From an uncultured Lachnospiraceae bacterium (GTDB lineage: Bacteria; Bacillota; Clostridia; Lachnospirales; Lachnospiraceae): a DNA stretch of 64,000 bases. Each line of letters opens with the position of its first letter. Position 1 is the stretch's first letter. The notes below the pieces were generated by a model, which saw only the letters and a list, made by a program, of their open reading frames with translations, was not told the origin of the DNA and ran no database searches. Made by a program: the position numbers and the translations under genes. Below are positions 18,150-27,182 of the stretch, one piece after another. The stretch spans positions 1-64,000 of the forward strand of contig CAKRES010000014.1 in NCBI GenBank assembly GCA_934317845.1, written 5' to 3'.

Positions 18150-18518
18150 ATGGCACGTATTGCAGGTGTAGATTTACCAAGAGAGAAGCGTATCGAAATT
18201 GGTCTTACCTATATCTATGGTATTGGTAGAACCAGTTCTAATCGTATTTTAAAAGAAGCTAATGTAAATCCGGATACTCGTGTTCGTGATTTAACAGATG
18301 ATGAAGTTAAGAGACTGGCTGCAGTAATCAGCGAGACTCAGGTTGTAGAGGGTGATTTACGTCGTGAAGTTGCTCTGAATATCAAACGTCTTCAGGAGAT
18401 CGGATGTTACAGAGGAATCCGTCATCGTAAGGGTCTTCCGGTTCGTGGTCAGAAGACAAAGACAAATGCTAGAACTCGTAAGGGTCCTAAGAGAACAGTA
18501 GCAGGTAAGAAGAAATAA
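18150..18518 (+). CDS. rpsM: 30S ribosomal protein S13
   Basis: Head protein contacting the P-site tRNA. It has 122 residues, [20 protein letters not shown] at the start, the H2TH region, and the basic tail ([19 protein letters not shown]) that reaches tRNA. The start at 18150 follows TATGGAGGTGC. Confidence 0.97.
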   Translation: MARIAGVDLPREKRIEIGLTYIYGIGRTSSNRILKEANVNPDTRVRDLTDDEVKRLAAVISETQVVEGDLRREVALNIKRLQEIGCYRGIRHRKGLPVRGQKTKTNARTRKGPKRTVAGKKK

Positions 18519-18546
18519 GAGATAGTAACCTAGGGAGGTTTTTGTA

Positions 18547-18942
18547 ATGGCAAAGAAAGTTACAAAAAAAGTGACAAAGAAACGTGTGAAGAAGAACGTA
18601 GAACGTGGACAGGCACACATTCAGTCATCTTTCAATAATACAATTGTTACATTAACGGATGCAGAAGGAAACGCTCTTTCATGGGCAAGTGCTGGCGGAT
18701 TAGGATTCAAGGGTTCTAAGAAATCAACTCCATATGCAGCACAGATGGCAGCAGAGACTGCAGCTAAGGCAGCGTTAATTCATGGATTAAAGACAGTAGA
18801 CGTTTTCGTAAAGGGACCAGGTTCTGGTAGAGAGGCAGCTATCCGTGCGCTTTCTGCATGTGGAATCGATGTTACCAGTATTCAGGACGTGACTCCAGTA
18901 CCTCATAATGGATGTCGTCCACCAAAACGTAGAAGAGTCTAA
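18547..18942 (+). CDS. rpsK: 30S ribosomal protein S11
   Basis: Platform protein at the mRNA exit. It has 131 residues with [18 protein letters not shown] and the C-terminal [18 protein letters not shown]. The N terminus is unusually lysine-rich, as is common in Clostridia. AGGGAGG lies upstream. Confidence 0.97.
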   Translation: MAKKVTKKVTKKRVKKNVERGQAHIQSSFNNTIVTLTDAEGNALSWASAGGLGFKGSKKSTPYAAQMAAETAAKAALIHGLKTVDVFVKGPGSGREAAIRALSACGIDVTSIQDVTPVPHNGCRPPKRRRV

Positions 18943-18961
18943 TTTTAGGAGGTATAGGATC

Positions 18962-19558
18962 ATGGCAGTAGATAGAACTCCAGTCTTAAAGAGATGCCGT
19001 TCATTACAGATGAGCCCATCCGTTTTAGGAATTGATAAGAAGTCTAACAGAAAGTTAAATAGATCAAACAGAAAAGTAAGTGAGTACGGTGGACAGTTAC
19101 GTGAGAAGCAGAAAGCAAAATTCATCTATGGTGTATTAGAGAAACCTTTCCGTAACTACTACGCAATGGCAGAGCGTCAGAGAGGATTAACCGGTCCTAA
19201 CTTAATGGTTATCCTTGAGTCAAGACTTGACAATGTAGTATTCCGTTTAGGATTAGCAAGAACTCGTAAAGAGGCAAGACAGATCGTAGATCATAAGCAT
19301 GTTCTTGTAAATGGCAAGCAGGTTAACATCCCTTCTTATCTTGTAAAAGCCGGCGATGTCATTGAGATCAAAGAGAAGAACAAATCTAGTCAGAGATATA
19401 AAGATATCTTAGAAGTAACTGGCGGAAGACTGACTCCGGATTGGTTAGAAGCAGATCAGGAGAACTTAAAAGGAACTGTAAAAGAGCTTCCTACAAGAGA
19501 GCAGATTACAGATATTCCTGTAGACGAGACACTGATCGTCGAGTTATATTCTAAATAA
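18962..19558 (+). CDS. rpsD: 30S ribosomal protein S4, zinc-free type
   Basis: Primary assembly protein for 16S rRNA. It has 198 residues. The N-terminal region ([18 protein letters not shown]) has only one cysteine, so the four-cysteine zinc site of many S4 proteins is absent. The S4 RNA-binding domain follows ([20 protein letters not shown]). The start at 18962 follows TTAGGAGGTATAG. Confidence 0.97.
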   Translation: MAVDRTPVLKRCRSLQMSPSVLGIDKKSNRKLNRSNRKVSEYGGQLREKQKAKFIYGVLEKPFRNYYAMAERQRGLTGPNLMVILESRLDNVVFRLGLARTRKEARQIVDHKHVLVNGKQVNIPSYLVKAGDVIEIKEKNKSSQRYKDILEVTGGRLTPDWLEADQENLKGTVKELPTREQITDIPVDETLIVELYSK

Positions 19559-19602
19559 TCGTAGCACTTGATGTTTCATGGTAGCCAAGAAGGAGGTTTA
19601 AC

Positions 19603-20595
19603 ATGAGTAGTAACGAAATGGAAAACGGAAGAACCGAAAAGTTTGAGTTCCGATCACCTCAGATTAAAGTTGCGGAAATTTCTGAAGATGAGAGATACGG
19701 ACGTTTTGTAGTGGAGCCTTTAGAGAGAGGTTTTGGTACTACACTTGGTAATTCTCTTAGAAGAATTATGTTATCTTCTTTACCAGGAGCAGCAGTTAGT
19801 TCTGTTAAAATCAAGGGCGTTTTACATGAGTTTTCATCTATCCCAGGTGTGAAGGAAGACGTCACTGAGATTATTATGAATATTAAGTCTTTGGAGATTA
19901 AGAATAATAGTGCTACAGGTGAGCCAAAGATCGCTTACATTGAAAAAGAGGGCGAAGGTGTGGTAACCGCTGGTGATATCAGCGTGGACAGCGACATCGA
20001 GATTCTTAATCCAGATTTAGTAATCGCTAACTTGAGTGGAGCTGACGCTAAGTTAGATATGGAGCTTACGATTACGAAAGGTAGAGGTTATGTTGGAGCA
20101 GATAAGAACAAGAATGCGGACTTATCAGTAGATGCGATCGCAGTTGATTCCATTTACACTCCAATTGAGCGTGTGAACTTAACCGTTGAGAACACTCGTG
20201 TAGGTCAGGTCACTGACTATGATAAATTGACATTAGATGTTTACACAAACGGAACACTTGCTCCGGATGAGGCAGTGAGCTTAGCAGCTAAGGTATTGTC
20301 CGAGCATTTGAACCTGTTCATTGATCTGTCTGAGAATGCAAAACAGGCTGAGATCATGGCAGAGCAGGAAGAGGACGGAAAAGAGAAGAATCTTCAGTTA
20401 AGCATTGATGATCTGGAGCTTTCTGTTCGTTCCTACAACTGCTTGAAGAGAGCTGGTATCAACACAGTAGAAGAGTTGACCAATAAGACATCTGATGACA
20501 TGATGAAGGTTCGTAACTTAGGACGTAAGTCATTAGAGGAAGTTATCGAGAAATTAAAAGAATTAGGTTTATCCTTTAGAAGCGAGAACGAGTAA
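19603..20595 (+). CDS. rpoA: RNA polymerase alpha subunit
   Basis: It has 330 residues. The N-terminal dimerisation domain includes [20 protein letters not shown], and the C-terminal domain (about residues 255-320) includes [20 protein letters not shown] and [12 protein letters not shown], which bind UP elements and activators. AAGGAGG precedes the start. It is followed by a short hairpin-rich gap and rplQ. Confidence 0.97.
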   Translation: MSSNEMENGRTEKFEFRSPQIKVAEISEDERYGRFVVEPLERGFGTTLGNSLRRIMLSSLPGAAVSSVKIKGVLHEFSSIPGVKEDVTEIIMNIKSLEIKNNSATGEPKIAYIEKEGEGVVTAGDISVDSDIEILNPDLVIANLSGADAKLDMELTITKGRGYVGADKNKNADLSVDAIAVDSIYTPIERVNLTVENTRVGQVTDYDKLTLDVYTNGTLAPDEAVSLAAKVLSEHLNLFIDLSENAKQAEIMAEQEEDGKEKNLQLSIDDLELSVRSYNCLKRAGINTVEELTNKTSDDMMKVRNLGRKSLEEVIEKLKELGLSFRSENE

Positions 20596-20681
20596 TCTCG
20601 TTTTCCGACACCACTTAGGCTGAAGGATTAGTAAGCACTGTGAAGATGCGGGATACCGCATAGAATAAGGAGGACATTGAA

Positions 20682-21218
20682 ATGGCAATGTATAGAAAAT
20701 TAGGAAGAACTTCTTCCCAGAGAAAAGCATTACTTCGTAGCCAGGTAACACAGTTGATCTACAAAGGTAAGATCAAGACAACAGAAGCTAAGGCAAAAGA
20801 GATCCGTAAGATCGCTGAGTCATTAGTTACTATGGCAATCAAAGAGAAGGACAACTTTGATACTGTTACTGTTGATGCGAAAGTAGCTCGCAAAGACAAA
20901 GATGGTAAGAGAGTTAAGGAAGTTGTAGACGGAAAGAAAGTTACCGTATACGATACAGTTCAGAAAGAGATCAAGAAAGATCAGCCTTCTAAGCTTCATG
21001 CAAGAAGACAGATGTTAAAGGTTCTTTACCCTGTAACTGAAGTTCCTACCGAAGCAGCCGGACGTAAGGCTGCTACAAAGAAAGTTGATTTAACAGAGAA
21101 GTTATTCAACGAGTACGGTACAAAGTATGCAGACCGTAAAGGTGGTTACACTCGTATCGTAAAGATCGGTCAGCGTAAAGGTGATGCAGCGATGGAAGTT
21201 ATCATCGAGTTCATCTAA
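20682..21218 (+). CDS. rplQ: 50S ribosomal protein L17 with internal insertion
   Basis: Large-subunit protein near the tunnel exit. It has 178 residues, against about 115-130 in most bacteria. The family N terminus YRKLGRTSSQRKALLRSQVT is intact. An insertion of roughly 45-55 residues, rich in K/D/V (KDKDGKRVKEVVDGKKVTVY), sits around residues 68-110 before the conserved LFNEYGTKYADRKGGYTRI end. TAAGGAGG is upstream; a clear terminator follows. Confidence 0.96.
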   Translation: MAMYRKLGRTSSQRKALLRSQVTQLIYKGKIKTTEAKAKEIRKIAESLVTMAIKEKDNFDTVTVDAKVARKDKDGKRVKEVVDGKKVTVYDTVQKEIKKDQPSKLHARRQMLKVLYPVTEVPTEAAGRKAATKKVDLTEKLFNEYGTKYADRKGGYTRIVKIGQRKGDAAMEVIIEFI

Positions 21219-21241
21219 GATTCGATAAATAAGATTGTAAT

Positions 21242-21277
21242 AAACTGCTATGTGGCATGTGCCGCATAGCAGTTTTT
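21242..21277 (+). terminator. Intrinsic terminator ending the ribosomal superoperon
   Basis: AAACTGCTATG, loop region TGGCATGTGCCG, CATAGCAGTTTTTTT. A strong GC-rich stem and seven T residues. Confidence 0.93.
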
Positions 21278-21293
21278 TTAAGCTGGCTGGCGG

Positions 21294-21322
21294 TGGACAA
21301 AGGCAGAAAAACATGCCATAAT
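21294..21322 (+). promoter_or_regulatory. Candidate sigma-A promoter of ecfA-ecfT-truA
   Basis: TGGACA at 21294-21299 and CATAAT at 21317-21322 with a 17-base spacer, about 40 bases before the start codon. Confidence 0.65.
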
Positions 21323-21363
21323 ACACAGGAAGTAAAGCGTGAAAGAAAAGAGAAGAAAACAGA

Positions 21364-23175
21364 ATGATCAAAGCAGAGAATATAACATTTGAATATATCA
21401 GGCGGGATGAAGACCAGAATGTAGTGGAGATCAAGACAGCTTTAAAGGATGTCAGCCTGCACATTAAAAAGGGCGATTTTGTTGCAATACTCGGACATAA
21501 TGGTTCCGGTAAATCTACCTTTGCCAAGCATGTGAATGCCATTTTTACACCGGAGGAAGGAACTCTATATGTAAACGGGATGGATACGAAGGAGCTCGAC
21601 CGTCTTTATGACATCCGAAAAAGTGCCGGAATGGTATTTCAGAATCCGGACAATCAGATCATAGCGACGGTGGTAGAAGAGGACGTGGCATTTGGTCCGG
21701 AAAATATGGGAGTGCCGACAGGAAAGATCAGAGAGCGGGTAAAGCAGTCGTTAAAGGCGGTAAATATGTGGCACCGCAGAAAGGATTCCCCGAATAAGCT
21801 CTCCGGAGGGCAGAAGCAGCGCGTTGCGATTGCCGGAGTGATGGCAATGGAGCCGGAGTGCATTGTACTGGATGAGCCGACGGCGATGCTTGATCCGAAA
21901 GGACGGATGGATGTCATAAAGACAGCCCGGACATTGAATGAGGAAAAGAATATGACGATCCTGCTGATCACACACTATATGGATGAGACGGTAGGGGCGG
22001 ATCAGGTTATCGTGATGGATCATGGTGAGATCGTGATGAGTGGTACACCAAGAGAGATCTTCTGTCGAGTGGATGAATTAAAGAGGATCGGATTAGAGGT
22101 ACCATTTGCCACAAGGATGGCATATGAACTGCGAAAACGCGGGGTGAAGATCCGACAGGATATAGTAACGGAGGAGGAGCTTGCCGAAGAGATCAACCGT
22201 CTTCTGGCAGAACAGGGCATCCATAAGAATCAGTTGATCGATCTGCAGCCGCAGTGGATGAAAAATGCACCGGATGCCTACCACCATAAGACGATGCAGG
22301 AGCTGAACGGGGAATCATCCCTGATCCTGGATCATGTGTGTTATACCTATAGCAAGAATACGATCTATGAAAAACAGGTGTTAAAGGATGTGAATCTGAC
22401 CTTTACCAAGGGCGAGTTTGTAGGAATCGTAGGCCATACCGGTTCTGGAAAATCAACACTTATCCAGCATTTGAACGGACTTTTAACACCAGAGAGCGGA
22501 GCAGTGTATTTTTGTGGTCAGAACATTTCAGATAAAGAGTTTTCACTGAAATTCCTGCGCAGTAAGGTGGGACTTTCGTTTCAGTATCCGGAGCATCAGT
22601 TGTTTGAAAATACGGTATATGAGGATGTCGCATTCGGCCCGAAAAATCTTGGATGGGATGCGCTTAAGATTGAGAAAAACAGCTATGATGCCATTCGTAT
22701 GGTGGGCTTACCGGATGACTGTTATGATCTTTCACCATTTCAGCTTTCCGGCGGTCAAAAAAGGCGTGTGGCGATTGCGGGGATTCTGGCAATGGAGCCG
22801 GATTATCTGGTATTAGATGAGCCGACGGCAGGACTTGATCCCAAGGGTAGAGATGAGATCTTAGATCAGATGAAGCTCATATGTAACGAGCGGGGCATTA
22901 CGATCATTTTGGTGTCACACAGCATGGAAGACATTGCAAAATATGTTGACCGTATGATCGTTATGGATGATGGAGATGTACTCTATGATGATGTTCCGGC
23001 ACGGGTATTTTCACATGGAGAGGATCTGAACCGGATCGGGTTGTCCGTTCCAAAGGTGACCAAGCTGATGAAGACGCTTGAGAAGAAGGGGACTCCGGCA
23101 TACCCTTACATGATAAAGGAAGAAGCAGCTGCCGATACAATAGCGGGCTGGTTCGGAAATGAGGCAAAACAATGA
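21364..23175 (+). CDS. ecfA: Fused energy-coupling factor ATPase EcfA1-EcfA2
   Basis: Cytoplasmic ATPase of the ECF transporter that drives vitamin or metal uptake through EcfT and various S-components. One 603-residue frame holds two complete ABC domains. The first has Walker A GHNGSGKST (residues 44-52), the MVFQNPDNQI Q-loop, signature LSGGQKQR and Walker B ECIVLDEPT. The second has Walker A GHTGSGKST (357-365), the LSFQYPEHQLF Q-loop, LSGGQKRR and YLVLDEPT. About 30 linker residues around position 305 join them. Most Firmicutes encode these as two adjacent genes. No stop or frame slip separates the halves, and both sites look active. The stop overlaps the ecfT start (ATGA-type). Confidence 0.94.
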   Translation: MIKAENITFEYIRRDEDQNVVEIKTALKDVSLHIKKGDFVAILGHNGSGKSTFAKHVNAIFTPEEGTLYVNGMDTKELDRLYDIRKSAGMVFQNPDNQIIATVVEEDVAFGPENMGVPTGKIRERVKQSLKAVNMWHRRKDSPNKLSGGQKQRVAIAGVMAMEPECIVLDEPTAMLDPKGRMDVIKTARTLNEEKNMTILLITHYMDETVGADQVIVMDHGEIVMSGTPREIFCRVDELKRIGLEVPFATRMAYELRKRGVKIRQDIVTEEELAEEINRLLAEQGIHKNQLIDLQPQWMKNAPDAYHHKTMQELNGESSLILDHVCYTYSKNTIYEKQVLKDVNLTFTKGEFVGIVGHTGSGKSTLIQHLNGLLTPESGAVYFCGQNISDKEFSLKFLRSKVGLSFQYPEHQLFENTVYEDVAFGPKNLGWDALKIEKNSYDAIRMVGLPDDCYDLSPFQLSGGQKRRVAIAGILAMEPDYLVLDEPTAGLDPKGRDEILDQMKLICNERGITIILVSHSMEDIAKYVDRMIVMDDGDVLYDDVPARVFSHGEDLNRIGLSVPKVTKLMKTLEKKGTPAYPYMIKEEAAADTIAGWFGNEAKQ

Positions 23176-23975
23176 TTCGAGATATTACAATAGGACAGTA
23201 CTATCCGTCTGAGTCTGTGATACACAAGCTGGATCCGCGGGTGAAGCTGTTTGCAACGATGCTGTTTGTCATCAGTCTGTTTTTGGAGAAAGGGATCCTG
23301 TCATTTGTGATCGCGACAATGGCACTGGTGCTGGTGATCACGATATCCAAGGTTCCGATGTCTTATATTTTGCGCGGATTGAAACCAATCGTATTTTTGC
23401 TCGTGTTTTCCTGCGTGTTAAACATGTTGTTTACCAAGGGAGACACGGTATGGTTTCAATGGCATTTTCTGGTATTGAGCAAGGAAGGTGTGATCAATGC
23501 GGCATTTATGGGAGTACGACTGCTTTATCTGGTCGTTGGTTCGTCCCTGATGACATTTACCACGACACCAAACCAGTTGACCGATGGCATTGAGAAAGCC
23601 TTTCGTCCGTTGAATAAGCTGCATGTTCCGGTACATGAATTTGCGATGATGATGTCGATCGCGCTCCGTTTTATACCAATCTTGACGGAAGAGCTTGATA
23701 AGATCATGAAGGCGCAGGCAGCACGCTGTGCAGATTTTGAACAGGGCAGTTTAAAGGAGAAAGCCAAGGGGCTGGTGCCGATCATCATTCCACTGTTTGT
23801 ATCGGCGATCCGTCGGGCCAACGATCTGGCTCTGGCAATGGAAGCCAGATGCTATCAGGGTGGAAGCGGAAGAACCAAGCTGTATCCTTTGTATTATCAG
23901 AAACGTGATTATCTGGCATATGTCTGGATCATTGCTTACTTTGTTCTGATGATCCTTGCAGCGGTTCTCTATTAA
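23172..23975 (+). CDS. ecfT: Energy-coupling factor transporter transmembrane protein EcfT
   Basis: Membrane scaffold that couples the EcfA ATPases to the S-components. It has 267 residues and several hydrophobic segments (LFATMLFVISLFLEKGILSF, LKPIVFLLVFSCVLNMLF). The cytoplasmic coupling helices carry the family motif in KAQAARCADFE and the second one in LALAMEARCYQGG (Ala-Arg-x motifs). It overlaps ecfA by four bases, so translation is coupled. Confidence 0.95.
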   Translation: MIRDITIGQYYPSESVIHKLDPRVKLFATMLFVISLFLEKGILSFVIATMALVLVITISKVPMSYILRGLKPIVFLLVFSCVLNMLFTKGDTVWFQWHFLVLSKEGVINAAFMGVRLLYLVVGSSLMTFTTTPNQLTDGIEKAFRPLNKLHVPVHEFAMMMSIALRFIPILTEELDKIMKAQAARCADFEQGSLKEKAKGLVPIIIPLFVSAIRRANDLALAMEARCYQGGSGRTKLYPLYYQKRDYLAYVWIIAYFVLMILAAVLY

Positions 23976-23993
23976 CAAAAAAATGGAGGGAAA

Positions 23994-24746
23994 ATGAAGC
24001 GAGTACGTTTGATCGTTTCCTATGATGGAACAAATTACTGCGGGTGGCAGATTCAAAATAATGGAATTACGGTAGAAGAGGTGCTGAACCGTGCGCTAAC
24101 CGATCTGTGCCGGGAAGAAATCGCGGTGATCGGGGCAAGCCGGACAGACTCCGGAGTGCATGCATTAGGAAATGTGGCAGTCTTTGACACAAATAGCCGG
24201 ATACCGGGAGAGAAGTTCAGCTTTGCGTTAAACCAGCGGCTGCCGGACGATATCCGGATCCAGCGATCCGATGAGGTAGCGGATGACTGGCATCCACGTT
24301 TTCAGGATACAGTAAAAACCTACGAATATTGCTTTTTAAATCGCCGGATTCCGGATCCCATGAGAAGATTGTACAGCTATTTTATCTACTATCCAATGGA
24401 TGTGGAGAACATGCAGAAAGCCGCCGATTATCTGATTGGAGAACATGATTTTAAGAGCTTTTGTACCCCGCGCACGCAGGTGCGTTCTACGGTTCGTACC
24501 ATCTATGACTTAACGCTTACCAAAGAGGGAGATGAGATCCGGATGCGGATCACCGGAAATGGTTTCCTTTACAATATGGTGCGGATCATTGCCGGAACAT
24601 TAGCCAGAGTAGGAACCGGACTGTATACCCCGGAGCGGGTGAAAGAGATATTAGAGGCGAAAGACCGGAATGTGTCCGGACCGAAAGCACCACCACAGGG
24701 ACTCACACTGATCTCCATTGCATACCCGGCAGAGGAGAAAGAATAG
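23994..24746 (+). CDS. truA: tRNA pseudouridine(38-40) synthase
   Basis: Modifies U38-U40 in the anticodon stem-loop. It has 250 residues, with RLIVSYDGTNYCGWQIQ at the start and the catalytic aspartate in GASRTDSGVHALGN. AATGGAGGGAAA precedes the ATG. It commonly sits behind ecfT in Firmicutes. A terminator follows at 24824-24858. Confidence 0.96.
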   Translation: MKRVRLIVSYDGTNYCGWQIQNNGITVEEVLNRALTDLCREEIAVIGASRTDSGVHALGNVAVFDTNSRIPGEKFSFALNQRLPDDIRIQRSDEVADDWHPRFQDTVKTYEYCFLNRRIPDPMRRLYSYFIYYPMDVENMQKAADYLIGEHDFKSFCTPRTQVRSTVRTIYDLTLTKEGDEIRMRITGNGFLYNMVRIIAGTLARVGTGLYTPERVKEILEAKDRNVSGPKAPPQGLTLISIAYPAEEKE

Positions 24747-24823
24747 AATGCATATAAAAAGTATATTGGCAAAAATGTCAATATTGAAAGAAACAAATTG
24801 ATAAAACTATATTATATTTACGA

Positions 24824-24858
24824 AAATGCTGTCAATGCTGGATTGACGGCATTTTTTT
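24824..24858 (+). terminator. Intrinsic terminator after truA
   Basis: AAATGCTGTCAAT, loop GCTGG, ATTGACGGCATTTTTTT. Confidence 0.92.
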
Positions 24859-24859
24859 A

Positions 24860-24888
24860 TAGACGGATCGAGGAAGAAATGCTATAGT
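24860..24888 (+). promoter_or_regulatory. Weak candidate promoter of the PAS-like gene
   Basis: TAGACG at 24860-24865 and TATAGT at 24883-24888 with a 17-base spacer; the -35 is poor. Confidence 0.45.
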
Positions 24889-24947
24889 GAAGACGTATAT
24901 AGTAGTGAGTAATACGAATGACGAGAAGAGAGAAGGAAGAGAATATT

Positions 24948-26036
24948 ATGGAAATAATTGGAAACGATCTGGTACAAGCAATCTTAGATGATACCAATCT
25001 CGGCATCTGGACGATCCGTTATGATGTAGAACAAAAAAAGAATCAGATGCTTTTGGATGAGCGTATGAAGAAAATGCTTTCGGTCAGACCGGGAAAGTCA
25101 GAAGAGAAAACATATGACTACTGGTTCCGCAGAATTTTGGCAGAGGACTCCCTGAATGTGTTAGAAGCGATGATCACAATGATCTCGCAGGAGGAATATG
25201 TCAGTGTGGAATATCTTTGGAACCATCCGGAGCTTGGAGTACAGAAATACAAAATGACCGGGCGGTTAGAGCGCGTGGATCAGGAAGGATTCCTCGTGTT
25301 AAAAGGACATTGCCAGAATATTGTACAGGACAGTGATAATGCATCCGTAGCATTGGCACAGCAGTTTGCAGGTGAGAAGAGAAGATTATGGAATGTTATG
25401 AAGACGGCATATCTTTCAGAAGCCAGGATTGATATTGAGGCAGGAACGATCAAACAGACGTTATTTGCCGAAGATGGTACTGTGAAAAGTATGCGTGGGT
25501 CAGATTATGAGCAGTATATGAAAGGCAGACTGGAGGAAGTTGTGGAAGATTCCTACCGGGATGAGGTAGCAGAATTTTTAGATCTTGCGCGAATCCGCAA
25601 AGTTGCTGAGCAGCCCGATGGCGTGCCGGAGGAATCGGTACGCTACTATGCGATGGATGAAAACAAAGAGAGCCGGATCTACGAGAATCGTCTGGTATAC
25701 GCAAGAGAGCAGGGCAAGAATATGGTGAGCCTGTTGTTAAAGGATGTGACGAAACAGGTGCGCCATGAGATTGCATTGATCGAGCGGAAGAAACGTCTGG
25801 AGAAATCCATCGAGAATATGATCGATAACAGTTTGAAAAAGGATCAGATCATAGAACGATCCGTGCAGGAAATGAGAAAGTATCTGACTGATCTGATCGA
25901 GACAGCAACCGAGCTTGTAAAAACAGAAAATGAGGAAAATGGGACTGTTAATAGTAAGTTGGAACGCATTTTGAAAGATAGCCTTGCGATCAAGGAGCAG
26001 CTGGATCAGATCGATGATATGCCGGCAAAATTATAA
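24948..26036 (+). CDS. PAS-like sensory protein without an output domain
   Basis: A 362-residue soluble protein. Residues about 10-125 have a PAS-like pattern (DDTNLGIWTIRYD, the YWFRRILAEDS helix, YLWNHPELGVQKYKMTGRLE strands), and residues about 150-270 may hold a second such fold (SEARIDIEAGTIKQTLFAED to KNMVSLLLKDVTKQ). The last 90 residues are highly charged and heptad-like (ALIERKKRLEKSIENMI, then LKRILKDS-type helices), suggesting a coiled coil. There is no kinase, GGDEF, EAL, HTH or methyl-accepting signature. The start at 24948 is chosen because AAGGAAGA lies seven bases upstream. It stands alone between truA and rplM. The function is unknown; it may act through a partner. Confidence 0.7.
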   Translation: MEIIGNDLVQAILDDTNLGIWTIRYDVEQKKNQMLLDERMKKMLSVRPGKSEEKTYDYWFRRILAEDSLNVLEAMITMISQEEYVSVEYLWNHPELGVQKYKMTGRLERVDQEGFLVLKGHCQNIVQDSDNASVALAQQFAGEKRRLWNVMKTAYLSEARIDIEAGTIKQTLFAEDGTVKSMRGSDYEQYMKGRLEEVVEDSYRDEVAEFLDLARIRKVAEQPDGVPEESVRYYAMDENKESRIYENRLVYAREQGKNMVSLLLKDVTKQVRHEIALIERKKRLEKSIENMIDNSLKKDQIIERSVQEMRKYLTDLIETATELVKTENEENGTVNSKLERILKDSLAIKEQLDQIDDMPAKL

Positions 26037-26074
26037 AAACAACGAAAAATGCAGGAAAAACAGGGAAGAAATGG

Positions 26075-26103
26075 TTGACACAGCAGGCTGCGTGTAATAT
26101 AAT
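26075..26103 (+). promoter_or_regulatory. Sigma-A promoter of rplM-rpsI
   Basis: Perfect TTGACA at 26075-26080 and perfect TATAAT at 26098-26103 with a 17-base spacer. The strongest promoter in the window. Confidence 0.95.
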
Positions 26104-26109
26104 ACTTAA

Positions 26110-26256
26110 CTGTGACAAAGTGTGTGAATCTGATTCATTAGCCCCGAGTCAGATTTTCCATAGAACGTCCAGCGTCTGTTACGGACATTGCAGACAGGGA
26201 CACATTTGAAGCCGGAAGGCACAGAATCTATCTAATACAAATAAGGAGGAACACTC
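26110..26256 (+). ncRNA. Candidate 5' leader of rplM-rpsI
   Basis: About 147 transcribed bases precede rplM. AATCTGA near 26127 pairs with TCAGATT near 26150, and CGTCTGT near 26172 pairs with ACAGACG-like sequence in GCAGACAG near 26191. L13 leaders are known in Firmicutes; whether this belongs to that family needs a covariance search. Confidence 0.5.
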
Positions 26257-26691
26257 ATGAAGAGTTATATGGCAAGCCCATCAACAATCGAGAGACAGTG
26301 GTATGTAGTAGATGCTACTGGACATACATTAGGACGTTTAGCATCTGAGATTGCATCAATCTTAAGAGGTAAGAACAAACCAACTTTCACTCCACACATC
26401 GACACTGGTGACTATGTAGTGGTTGTGAATGCAGATAAGATCAAAGTTACTGGTAAGAAAATGAACCAGAAGGTATATTACAACTACACCGGTTATGTAG
26501 GTGGATTAAAAGAGACTACCTTAAAAGAGAAGTTAGCAAAGAAGCCTGAGGATGTGTTATATCTTGCAGTAAAGGGCATGCTTCCAAAAGGACCTTTAGG
26601 TCGTCAGATGATCAAGAAGCTTCATGTATACGCTGGACCTGAGCATGAGCAGCAGGCACAGCAGCCAAAAGAGTTAGAGATCAAATACTAA
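26257..26691 (+). CDS. rplM: 50S ribosomal protein L13
   Basis: Early 23S-binding protein. It has 144 residues with [20 protein letters not shown] and the [20 protein letters not shown] block. ATAAGGAGG lies upstream. It forms the conserved rplM-rpsI pair. Confidence 0.97.
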   Translation: MKSYMASPSTIERQWYVVDATGHTLGRLASEIASILRGKNKPTFTPHIDTGDYVVVVNADKIKVTGKKMNQKVYYNYTGYVGGLKETTLKEKLAKKPEDVLYLAVKGMLPKGPLGRQMIKKLHVYAGPEHEQQAQQPKELEIKY

Positions 26692-26706
26692 TAAGGAGGA
26701 ATCGTC

Positions 26707-27099
26707 GTGGCAAAGGAAAGATATTACGGAACAGGTAGAAGAAAAAATAGCGTAGCTCGTGTTTACTTAGTACCAGGTACAGGTAAGATCACGATCAATA
26801 AAAGAGACATTGACCATTATTTAGGTCTTGAGACATTAAAGATCATCGTTCGTCAGCCATTAGAGGCAACAAAGACAAACGGTAAGTTTGACGTAATCGT
26901 TACTGTAAAAGGTGGCGGATTTACAGGTCAGGCAGGTGCGATCCGTCACGGTATTGCAAGAGCATTACTTGAGGCAGATGCAGACTACAGACCAATCTTA
27001 AAGAAGGCTGGTTACTTAACACGTGACCCACGTATGAAAGAGCGTAAGAAACCAGGTCTCAAGAAAGCTCGTAGAGCACCACAGTTTTCAAAACGATAG
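26707..27099 (+). CDS. rpsI: 30S ribosomal protein S9
   Basis: Its C-terminal tail contacts the P-site tRNA. It has 130 residues from a GTG start with ATAAGGAGG upstream: [19 protein letters not shown] at the start and the conserved [12 protein letters not shown] end. Confidence 0.97.
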   Translation: MAKERYYGTGRRKNSVARVYLVPGTGKITINKRDIDHYLGLETLKIIVRQPLEATKTNGKFDVIVTVKGGGFTGQAGAIRHGIARALLEADADYRPILKKAGYLTRDPRMKERKKPGLKKARRAPQFSKR

Positions 27100-27112
27100 G
27101 ATTATCTGCGAA

Positions 27113-27175
27113 CAAAATGGATATCAAAAAGCCCGGAATGCTTGCATTCGCGGGCTTTTTTGTATCCATTTTTGT
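27113..27175 (+). terminator. Intrinsic terminator after rpsI
   Basis: The core is AAAAAGCCCG-GAATG-CTTG-CATTC-GCGGGCTTTTTT, enclosed by an outer pairing AAAATGGATA/TATCCATTTTT. A very stable nested hairpin. Confidence 0.94.
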
Positions 27176-27182
27176 TCATAGG

